Positions 52,801 through 60,199 of a stretch of 64,000 bases of DNA are shown piece after piece; within the stretch, counting starts at the first letter, position 1, and each line of letters begins with the position of its first letter. A model generated the notes under the pieces. The model was not told the DNA's origin. It did no database searches and saw nothing but the letters and a program-made list of their open reading frames with translations. Origin of the DNA: Incurvaria masculella (lineage: Eukaryota; Arthropoda; Insecta; Lepidoptera; Incurvariidae). Location: NCBI GenBank assembly GCA_946894095.1, contig OX335660.1:1431001-1495000 (forward strand). The letters run 5' to 3'. The translations under genes were made by a program, and so were the position numbers.

Positions 52801-55800
52801 TTTTCCAAATATCCCAAAAACTTCAACTTTGTGCATATCAATGCTCAAAGCATACCCTCCCACTACCCCGACCTTCTCAGGACATTTCCAAGTAAGCACA
52901 TTCATGCGTTATTTGTTTCGGAAACTTTTCTCAAGCCTACATTACCATCCACTTCTTTTTCACTTCCCGGGTTCCACCTGGTCCGTAATGACAGAACGGG
53001 GAAAGGTTGCGGTGGTGTTGCTATCTACCTCCGAAGCAATATTCCTTTTACGATAGTTGCCCAGTCTCCTACTCAGTATTCGGAATCACCCGAATACCTT
53101 TTCCTGGAAATCATCGTCACCTGCTTGATCAAAGATGATCACCGCGCTAGAAAACTTAAGTCCCTCGTGTCTTCAGTCAATATGAACATTCTTCCCCTGG
53201 ATGCGACACATCATTTTCCTAATTGTGAACCTTCTTTGCTTGATTTGATTATTACTTCTTCACCTAACCATGTAAGTGAACATGGTCAGCTCCCAGCGCC
53301 TGGTTTCTCCCATCATGACCTAATCTATCTATCCTATAAGGTCCGTCCTCCTAAAAACAGACGGAAGGTTCTCTTGCAACGTAACTTCAAGGACATCAAT
53401 CTCGAACGCTTAAGGGAGGACGCGCGTGGCTTGGATTGGTCTGTTATACTCAATTCCTCTTCCACGGATGAGATGGTCGAGGACTTCACCTCCAAACTCA
53501 CTGCACTCTTCGATGTTCACGCACCTCTTCGTCCCACACGAGTAAAACATTTTCCAGCTCCGTGGTTGACGGACAATATTCGGATAATGATGGTGAAAAG
53601 GGACAAAGCCAAAATTAAACTAAGACATACATCCACGGACGAAAATCGCACCAAGTACAAGCTGCTCAGGAATCGGTGTAACAGGATGTGTAGAGATGCC
53701 CAAAGACACCACATTCACAATACCCTCGAAAATTGCTCTCCCGTGAATGCTTGGAAGTTTCTTAAAACTCTTGGAGTCGGTAAGAAATCATCTTGTAGTA
53801 AAAATAACATCGATATCAACTCCCTTAATAGACATTTTTCCTCTCCTCCTGTCACCATCGATCAAGTGGTAAAGTCTCAAACTCTTTTTCAGCTTTCAGC
53901 TTTACCGACTCCGGAGCACAATTCACTCACTTTTCGCCCAGTCACTGACCGTGAAGTTAAGATGATCCTGAATTCCATTTCTACAAAAGCTGTTGGTGCT
54001 GACTGCATTAGCCTTGACATGCTGTTACCACTGCTGGATGAACTGTTACCAATAATAACTTATATTTTAAACCATTCCCTCTCCAGTGGATCTTTTCCAA
54101 GTACCTGGAAAAGGGCTTACGTTATTCCTCTCCCAAAAATTTCAAATCCCTCCTCTTTCAGCCAATATCGCCCTATTTCAATTTTACCGGTTTTGTCAAA
54201 AATCTTGGAACGCATTGTTCACCAGCAGTTGGCCGACTTTCTTACAGATAACCACATACTGAACCTAATGCAGTCAGGTTTCCGACCTGGTCACAGCACT
54301 GTCACTGCCCTTGTCAAAGTCACTGAAGATGTCCGTACAAATATGGAAAATAAGAATGTTACAGTTTTAACGTTGCTGGACTTCAGCAATGCTTTCAATA
54401 CAGTTGACTTTGACATTATGCTAGGTATTCTAAGGACACTTAACTTATCTCCGGTAGTGCTTGACTGGTTTGATTCATACCTTCGTGGTCGTCATCAGTG
54501 TATCAGGATTGACAATGAATATTCTGACTGGGCTGATTTGACTGCTGGCGTTCCACAAGGTGGCGTGTTATCTCCTTTGCTGTTTTCCATCTTTATAAAT
54601 CTGATCACGAATCTGCTTACTTCTCTCTACCACCTTTACGCCGATGACTTACAGTTGTATTTGCATTGCTCCTTAGATAACCTGGCAGATACCGTATCTG
54701 AAATGAACGTGAACCTGGAACATATACTTACTTGGACAAAATCATTTGGCCTGCTGGTAAATCCTACCAAATCACAAGCCATAATAATAGGCAGCCCTAG
54801 ACTTCTGTCGAAGGTTGATTACAGCACATTGCCAGCAGTGATCTACAATGGAGTTGTCATACCATACTCCAAAACAGTCAAGAATTTAGGAATTTTCATT
54901 GACGAAACTTTATCGTGGGTGCCCCAGGTAAACGAGGTCAGCAGAAAAATCTTTGCCGCCGCCCACTCCTTAAAGCGCTTGCAGAATTTCCTCCCAGTCC
55001 GAACCAAAATTACTTTGGTGCAAACTCTCCTCTTTCCGATTTTGGACTACGCAGATGTTTGCTACTTGGATCTAACTGAAGTTCTCCTAGACAAGCTGGA
55101 TCGTTTGCAGAATCTCTGCATTCGCTTCATATATGGTCTGCGTAAATATGACCATGTATCGCAGTACCGTCGAGAGCTTAAATGGCTACCCATCCGTTTC
55201 CGAAGGAACTGTCATTTACTAATTCTTCTTTACGGAATTCTAAATAACCCTAACTCTCCTGAATATCTTCGTTCCCGGTTTATGAACCTCTCTTCACACG
55301 GTCTCCCTTTGCGATCTAGCAATGACAGTATCCTTGCGATTCCTCGCCATACGACGTGTTTTTTCTCTAACTCCTTTACTGTTCATGCCGCACGTCTGTG
55401 GAACTCGTTGCCCATCACAGTCCGCTCCTGTCAAACTATCAGCTCTTTCAAACTTAAAGTCAAGGAGTTTTACTTAAATGAAATGTAAAGATGATAATAT
55501 GTTCTCACTGTATATATATATTTAATTTTATTGTCCTTCTAATAGTACTGATTTTAGAATCAATGGTAATAGTTATTATAGGTTTTTTTTCCCTGGTTTG
55601 TGGATATAATAATATGTATTAGTGTATTGTATCATATATATTAGTATATTCAATTATATGTATAAATATGTATATATTATGGTATATGTATGTTTATGGA
55701 GTTAATTTTTTTTTCTTTTCAAATTCTGGTGTGTCACCTACCTACAGATATTTCTATTGCCTTTCCTCATCACCCCAAGGGTTGACTGGAAGAAATCACT

Positions 55801-57126
55801 CTTAGTGATAAGTCCGCCTTTGTGCAGTATTGTTGTTTTGCTGTATGTTTTCTCTGAAATTGTATTTTTGTTATGCACAATAAAGAATTTATTCATTCAT
55901 TCATTCATCCCTGAACTGACAACTGAAAGTTTCCAAACAATAGCGAGGGGTTTTGATGTAAAGGCAAATTTTCCTCACTGTGTTGGTGCCATCGACGGCA
56001 AACACATCCGCGTGTGTAATCCTGCAAATAGTGGCTCACTTTTTTTTAATTATAAAGCCTTTTTTCCATTGTGTTGCTAGCTATTGTGGATTCAAATTAC
56101 AAATTCGTATTTGTCGACATCGGTGCATACGGAAAAGAATGCGATTCAACCATATTACAAAATTCTAAACTGTACGAGCTAATGATTAACAACAACTTAC
56201 CACTACCTCAACCTCAGCCACTCTCTGGTAGCAATATACCAACCCCGTATGTATTTGTGGGTGACGAAGCTTTTGGACTGAGCAAACATATTATGCGTCC
56301 ATATGGCGGTCAAAATCTCGACTTACAACAAAAGGTTTTCAATTACCGTCTAAGCAGAGTCAGAAGATATGTCGAATGCGCTTTTGGGATTATGGCTAAC
56401 AAATGGCGCATTTTTCACAGACCGATAGACGTGTCCTATGACTTCGCTACTGACATTATAAAAGCATGTTGTGTATTACACAATTTTGTCGCTGATCGAG
56501 ATGGTTTTAGACAAAGAGATAAATTTGCTATAAGTGTTGATGAATTTCTCCCAATACAACCCGCACATGAAGAACAGACAGCACCGAATGTCATAAGACA
56601 GCAATATGCGACCTATTTTATGACTAGAGGAACTCTGCCTTGGCAGCTAAATAAGGTATAATTGTATTATGAGGGTTTTCAAGATTTCTTGCACCGCCAA
56701 TGCCGCGATCAGTAAAAAAATAATATTTTATACCTACTCAGCGTAGTCTAGGTTAGTTTTGAGCTAAGTAATAAAATAGTACTCACGCTAATCTAGATTC
56801 CCTTAGTTTTAAAATTTTAGAGTGTCGAGATATTAATTTTGTACTGATCGCGGAATTGGCGGTGCAAGAAAATCTTGAAAGCCCTCTTAAATAAAAAAAA
56901 ACATAAATATCTGTACTGTGAACTCACCAACTTTGTTTTTTCGTTCAGCTGTGAAATTCTCGTAATCAGGAAATAAAACTTTTGATATGTCTTCCCAGGC
57001 TTTTGTTTTTAAATTTTTATTTTTAAAATCTACGTTTGACTTGTCCCATATAATTTCCCTTTCCTGTATCAATGTAATCAAGTAATCTATGTCAAGTTCT
57101 TCAATGGTATTCATTTTACCCTGCAA
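49822..57126 (-). CDS. Harbinger MADF-domain accessory protein, two exons
   Basis: Exon 1 is 57126-56928 and exon 2 is 50435-49822. Splice signals are G/GTGAGT at 56927 and TTTTGCAG at 50436. The join keeps frame and completes a MADF (Myb/SANT-like) DNA-binding domain: ELDIDYLITLIQE...W, KAWEDISKVL, then LIKKWRSVKDNYFR across the junction. Total about 270 aa. The rest is a linker and a C-terminal region with FFRAILPSI (BESS-like position), then an S/Q/Y-rich tail. Its 6.5-kb intron contains transposase exon 2 and the LINE, while its own exon 2 lies within the transposase intron. Likely binds element ends and assists the transposase. Intact. Confidence 0.88.
51156..51905 (+). CDS. LINE ORF1 protein, RNA-binding, 249 aa
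   Basis: Start at the ATG at 51156 (MSRVIDVATEV). A predicted coiled coil covers about residues 5-35 (ELQTMMEERMSSFEAQL). An RRM-like/Transposase_22-type region follows: KVLLIHGVAED, CHRLG, RPRAILVRF and a basic C-terminal domain (FLTRTRHNVFLAARKHFG). Such proteins coat LINE RNA and act as nucleic acid chaperones. Intact. Confidence 0.75.
   Translation: MSRVIDVATEVAELQTMMEERMSSFEAQLKSATSSKPADLPTLAADFNLFRQFAWKALSVVRSQVAGLAEVVDAQEMRSRAKVLLIHGVAEDKTDDLTQKVVVLARSKMGLADFSSDCIKLCHRLGVNSRAPTRPRAILVRFTQLSSRTAVWKAKTSLKGSGITVSEFLTRTRHNVFLAARKHFGMAHSWTQEGRIVIQLKDGTRIKIVTAAALKVLTDKHPAVSGGADGVADRQKPRSSDRINKGKAK
52678..55488 (+). CDS. LINE ORF2: partial endonuclease + reverse transcriptase, 936 aa
   Basis: The N-terminal APE-type endonuclease begins FNFVHINAQSI and SETFLKP and ends SLLDLIITS and FSHHDLI. 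The middle block expected between them, including the GDFN motif, is missing: the sequence jumps from LFLEIIV to RKLKSLVSSVNM near 53110-53160 without breaking frame. RT is complete (YRPISILPVLSKILER, QSGFRPGHSTVTAL, LLDFSNAFNTVD, GVPQGGVLSPLLF, YADDLQLYL) with a conserved C-terminus. The deletion should abolish endonuclease cutting in this copy. The frame is otherwise open. Confidence 0.9.
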   Translation: MSTISDNSDNYFSITSSDEFFSDNTSDSECVLPIDEQLDFTFSKYPKNFNFVHINAQSIPSHYPDLLRTFPSKHIHALFVSETFLKPTLPSTSFSLPGFHLVRNDRTGKGCGGVAIYLRSNIPFTIVAQSPTQYSESPEYLFLEIIVTCLIKDDHRARKLKSLVSSVNMNILPLDATHHFPNCEPSLLDLIITSSPNHVSEHGQLPAPGFSHHDLIYLSYKVRPPKNRRKVLLQRNFKDINLERLREDARGLDWSVILNSSSTDEMVEDFTSKLTALFDVHAPLRPTRVKHFPAPWLTDNIRIMMVKRDKAKIKLRHTSTDENRTKYKLLRNRCNRMCRDAQRHHIHNTLENCSPVNAWKFLKTLGVGKKSSCSKNNIDINSLNRHFSSPPVTIDQVVKSQTLFQLSALPTPEHNSLTFRPVTDREVKMILNSISTKAVGADCISLDMLLPLLDELLPIITYILNHSLSSGSFPSTWKRAYVIPLPKISNPSSFSQYRPISILPVLSKILERIVHQQLADFLTDNHILNLMQSGFRPGHSTVTALVKVTEDVRTNMENKNVTVLTLLDFSNAFNTVDFDIMLGILRTLNLSPVVLDWFDSYLRGRHQCIRIDNEYSDWADLTAGVPQGGVLSPLLFSIFINLITNLLTSLYHLYADDLQLYLHCSLDNLADTVSEMNVNLEHILTWTKSFGLLVNPTKSQAIIIGSPRLLSKVDYSTLPAVIYNGVVIPYSKTVKNLGIFIDETLSWVPQVNEVSRKIFAAAHSLKRLQNFLPVRTKITLVQTLLFPILDYADVCYLDLTEVLLDKLDRLQNLCIRFIYGLRKYDHVSQYRRELKWLPIRFRRNCHLLILLYGILNNPNSPEYLRSRFMNLSSHGLPLRSSNDSILAIPRHTTCFFSNSFTVHAARLWNSLPITVRSCQTISSFKLKVKEFYLNEM

Positions 57127-57332
57127 ATAAAACTAAATACAAAAACGTAAACTTCCGTGTATCCTCTCTGTCAACGCACAAGCAACTGAGCGCTGGCGCT
57201 CCGACGTCGCACGAGTACACCCCCTCTCGCTTCGTCTCGGGGGCTGCTGTCCGTCATGTGTGCGTTGCGACGACGCAACGCGCCGTGTGAACACCTTGGT
57301 TATTTGTATGTAAAACAACGCAAGGACAGCGC

Positions 57333-57375
57333 TGCGACGACGCAACGCAACGCAACGCGCCGTGTGGACTGGCTC
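57333..57375 (-). repeat. Harbinger right TIR
   Basis: Ends GTGTGGACTGGCTC, followed directly by the TAA target duplication. See the left TIR for the match. Confidence 0.95.
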
Positions 57376-57378
57376 TAA

Positions 57379-57787
57379 ACTGTACAGTAACAAAACAAAG
57401 TAACTAGTCACGCGTCGGTCGCGCCTTCGCCTCAACATAACTAGTCACGCGTCGGTCGCGCATTCACGTCACGTCGGACGGCGGCGAGGGAGCGAGTGCT
57501 ATAAAGCTAGTCCGCTCGCTCTAGGTGGGACCCAGTCGCAGCGCGCTCATCGTAGAGAACGTGTCGTGGAGCAGCATGCATCGTGGAGCAGCACGCGTCG
57601 TGGAGCAGCGCGCAATGGGGAGGGAGGAGCCCGCAGTGAGGAAAACGGGTTGCAGACACTTATACGCAATCGTTGCTCAAGCGGGCGAGAGAAACGAACG
57701 AAGCTTTACCGTTTGATGCACCGTTTGAACGTCCTTATAATAATGTCCTTTCCTCGCTCAGACGACACGAGGTCGTGAGGGTCCACA
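57379..57787. other. Viral-style upstream region with repeats and TATA box
   Basis: Two 24-base repeats (TAACTAGTCACGCG words at 57401 and 57438) precede a TATAAAG box. Three 17-base units starting TCGTGGAGCAGC follow at 57564, 57581 and 57598. Short frames here are mostly repeat translation. One of them continues in frame into the 57788 gene across a TGA at 57776, so the gene may once have been longer. Confidence 0.55.
57500..57506 (+). promoter_or_regulatory. TATA box upstream of the 57788 gene
   Basis: TATAAAG in a GC-rich context (GTGCTATAAAGCTAG). The distance to ATG 57788 is about 280 bases, longer than other leaders here, which fits loss of an original upstream start. Confidence 0.5.
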
Positions 57788-58426
57788 ATGATGTACGGGC
57801 CGCATGCGGCACGCGCCGCCGGCCTCCTGGAGAATTCAGACGGCCCGGACACGCCCGGCTGCAACTTTAAGGACATATTTCTGTTTTACGACGTACATCA
57901 TCAGCATATTTTGAATGTGCATGGGGTGCCTGATGTGGGATACGATGACAATTTTTTAAGCCACCGATTCCCGTTGACCGGAAAGAGGGTGCACTTGCTG
58001 TATGCCCACAATTTGCCCGAACCGGTGGAGCGTGGGCAACTTTATTCCGGGATATGGGCGAAAGCTGAGGGAGGCCGATCGCCGTTTGAAGTGCACGCAG
58101 CCAAGTCGGCGGTGGCGCAAGCCTGGCTGCAGAAGGCGAGAAACCTCTCGTGGCCCCTCAAATACCGGTGCTTTTACGACTTGGACGGCACACGGTGCAA
58201 CATTGGAACGGCCGCGGGGAACCGCAGGAACGCGCGTCTTCTTCTCCGCCATACAGACACGTGCCTCTCTGCTTTCCGTACGGGCGAGCGGATCGCGTTG
58301 CTGCGATGTAAAGCAAGGAGGTGGCGCGCCGGCTGCTGGGTCCCCGACTCGAAGGCGACCGAAGCTCTCCTTGAACGGTACCACGACCACGAGCTGTTTC
58401 AACCCTTGGCGTCCATGCATCGGTGA
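57788..58426 (+). CDS. GERIA-domain protein, short form, 212 aa
   Basis: ATG at 57788 (MMYGPHAARAAG). The whole protein corresponds to the C-terminal half of the gene at 26611-27966: KDIFLFY, LTGK, VAQAWLQKARN, YRCFYD.DGTRC, and FRTGERIALLR with RRWRA. Identity is moderate, so these are old paralogues, not a recent copy. An in-frame upstream region ends in TGA at 57776, suggesting a longer ancestor. No known domain. The paired RC motifs and basic residues could form a small metal- or nucleic-acid-binding fold, which is speculative. Confidence 0.65.
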   Translation: MMYGPHAARAAGLLENSDGPDTPGCNFKDIFLFYDVHHQHILNVHGVPDVGYDDNFLSHRFPLTGKRVHLLYAHNLPEPVERGQLYSGIWAKAEGGRSPFEVHAAKSAVAQAWLQKARNLSWPLKYRCFYDLDGTRCNIGTAAGNRRNARLLLRHTDTCLSAFRTGERIALLRCKARRWRAGCWVPDSKATEALLERYHDHELFQPLASMHR

Positions 58427-58430
58427 CATC

Positions 58431-58512
58431 CACCATCTCCTCCCCTCCACCATCTCCTCCCCTCCACCATCTCCTCCCCTCCACCATCTCCTCCCCTCCA
58501 CCATCTCCTCCT
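58431..58512 (+). repeat. 17-bp tandem array, five copies
   Basis: CACCATCTCCTCCCCTC starts at 58431, 58448, 58465, 58482 and 58499, directly after the GERIA short-form stop. Pyrimidine-rich strand. It lies between two viral genes and may have grown recently, since the units are identical. Confidence 0.95.
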
Positions 58513-58558
58513 TCGCCGCCACCGCCCAATATTTCGTCAGTCGATCTCCGGCCGCGCC

Positions 58559-58917
58559 ATGAATGCGTCGCGCGGCGCCAAAAAAGACACGCTGCTGCAC
58601 ACGCTCATCAGAAATCCTTTGTTCACTGGACGAAGAAGGGAAGGCGGACGGTGCGACAGTGCTTTGCGGTACACGGACGCGACGGTTGTGAAAATACTTT
58701 GTCTGAGACGTCCCGGAATTCTCCTCGGATCGGACGCGGCTCGCGCGCTTGGCCGCTTTGACCAGGACGACGACGACGACGATGACGATGAGGCGGAGAT
58801 GGACGCCTCCAACGAAAATGTATTTATACTCTACCAATTGATGGCGGAACCGGAGGAAATTATCCGGCCCGAGACGTGTTCGCGAAATCTCCTGCACGCC
58901 TTCCTCGTTTTGTTTGC
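58559..58917 (+). pseudogene. Virus-like protein truncated by a LINE
   Basis: ATG at 58559 (MNASRGAKKD). About 119 viral residues are visible: a basic N-terminus, ATVVKILCLRRPGILLG, a run of eight Asp, then ENVFILYQLMAEPEE. After LLHAFLV the frame enters LINE RT sequence (LFADDANALI), so the 3' part of the gene is lost and the predicted C-terminus is foreign. No domain recognised. Confidence 0.6.
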
Positions 58918-59897
58918 AGATGACGCAAATGCTTTAATAAATAGAAGAGAACAAATAACTACTAATCCAAAAAATACAACGTGTTTTATCTAAACTAGAT
59001 CATTGGTTTTCCGCTAATGGCCTTATCCTAAATCGTAACAAAACAAATTGTGTTTATTTCAGTATCTTGGAAAACAAAATTAGCACGGAACATCTAAAAA
59101 TAAATTTTTATAACGATATTTTAAGTTTCGCGAACCAAACCAAATTTCTCGGATTTATCTTAGATAATACTCTAAGGTGGAACGTACAAATTGATTCAGT
59201 CTGTGAAAAACTCGTCAAGGCATGCCACTGTCTCAACATTCTCACAAAATCTAGCGACCTAAATGCTCTTAAACACGCATACTATGGCTATCTATTCTCG
59301 ATACTATCCTACGGTATCGAGTTTTGGGGTACTAATGGGAGTATAGAGAGAGTATTTAAACTACAAAAGAGAGCATTGAGAACTATTACAAAATCGAAGT
59401 GGGACGCCAGTTGCCGTCCTTTATTCAAATCTCTTAAATTTCTTACAGTTTACGATATTTATGTAAAAAAGTAGCACTATTTTTCCGGAGCAACCCTCAG
59501 GAATTTGACTGTCTACAACACATTTACAATACAAGAAATAGAAGTCAGCTGCAGCAAGTAAAGCACAAAACAAAAAAAATTCAAACTGGCTTACATTTTA
59601 ATGCCACAAATATTTATAATAAGCTACCAGAAAACATCAGAAATGAAAAAATAAATCATAAATATAAAAAAAAGTTACATGACTGGCTGTTAAGTAATTC
59701 ATTTTATAATCTCAACTATTTTAGAATTATTAGTTAAATTAAGTTTTTTTCTTAAACTTATATAAAATAGGTATAGTATATACACATGCAGGTACTTTAT
59801 ACTCATTTCAAACTCGACAAAGGTAAATACTAAGAATTTTTGTACTATACATTCTGTGTACTTTATCTGATTAAAATATCTGAATCTGAATCTGAAT
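58918..59897 (+). mobile_element. 5'-truncated LINE fragment, RT palm to 3' tail
   Basis: Begins at the FADD catalytic motif and continues through FSANGLILNRNKTN, FLGFILDNTLRW (59067-59474 open), stops, and a (CTGAAT)n tail at 59878-59896. It belongs to a Jockey-type LINE distinct from the others here. Truncation right before FADD put it in frame with the viral gene at 58559. Stops at 58991 and 59472 show decay. Confidence 0.8.
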
Positions 59898-59941
59898 GCT
59901 AACGTCTATAGCGACGGCCATTTTGCAATGAAGCAAACCCA

Positions 59942-60177
59942 TTGGCAGAGGCACCCCGATATTTGTTTCCATCTTTTGTTTACGACGCACGCCGCGACCC
60001 CCCAGCAAATTTACCAGTGTTTTCTAAATTAAAATTTAGACTGCGTCAAGTCGTCGTCGGGTTTCGAATGTTTTGCGGACGATTCGCTTGTGGCGACACA
60101 GTGGCTACTCGACTTGAAGGACGCGTGTCCAACTCTAAAAGCGACAAAGTGTGAGCAGCCATGCAATTATAAGGGAA
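59942..60177 (+). pseudogene. gag: Gypsy gag 3' remnant
   Basis: Frames read ECFADDSLVATQWLLDLKDACPTL-like Gag sequence, then KCEQPCNYKGNA, the Cys-rich motif that often precedes the protease in this Gypsy group. Broken by stops and frameshifts. The capsid part is mostly missing. Confidence 0.55.
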
Positions 60178-60199
60178 ACGCCAAATAGAATATGGTGCG

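Larger units (their letters stand above)
50917..55912 (+). mobile_element. CR1-like LINE with 7-bp TSD CATCCCT
   Basis: Target duplications CATCCCT lie at 50917-50923 and 55906-55912, with the element between them (50924-55905). It has a 5' UTR, ORF1 (51156-51905), ORF2 (52678-55488) and a 3' end with AATAAA and an (ATTC)n tail. It sits in the forward orientation inside exon 2 of the Harbinger transposase. It looks nearly full length but has an endonuclease deletion. Confidence 0.93.
49388..56661 (+). pseudogene. PIF/Harbinger DDE transposase, split by LINE
   Basis: Two exons. Exon 1 is 49388-49683 (splice donor AAG/GTAACT). Exon 2 begins at 50794 after a TTTCAG acceptor and runs to 56661, interrupted by the LINE. 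The exon junction falls inside an Arg codon and keeps frame. The N-terminus is basic; the DDE core shows VGAIDGKHI, YVFVGDEAF and VECAFGIMANKWRIF. Without the LINE and one TSD copy the frame joins exactly, but a one-base loss in a T-run (56060-56065) remains. Intended length is about 391 aa. The enzyme would cut and paste the element with its MADF partner. Confidence 0.9.
49240..57375 (+). mobile_element. PIF/Harbinger DNA transposon, TIRs and TAA TSD
   Basis: 43-base terminal inverted repeats (49240-49282 and 57333-57375, two mismatches) start GAG--AGTCCACACGGCGCG and contain GTTGC repeats. TAA target duplications sit at 49237-49239 and 57376-57378, the size and type expected for PIF/Harbinger. 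Inside are a DDE transposase on the forward strand and a MADF-domain protein on the reverse strand, their exons interleaved. A CR1-like LINE is nested in transposase exon 2, adding about 5 kb. Confidence 0.95.

Noticed and set aside
57525..57716. 63-aa forward ORF before the GERIA short form
   Set aside because: Largely translation of three 17-bp repeats with no conserved features.
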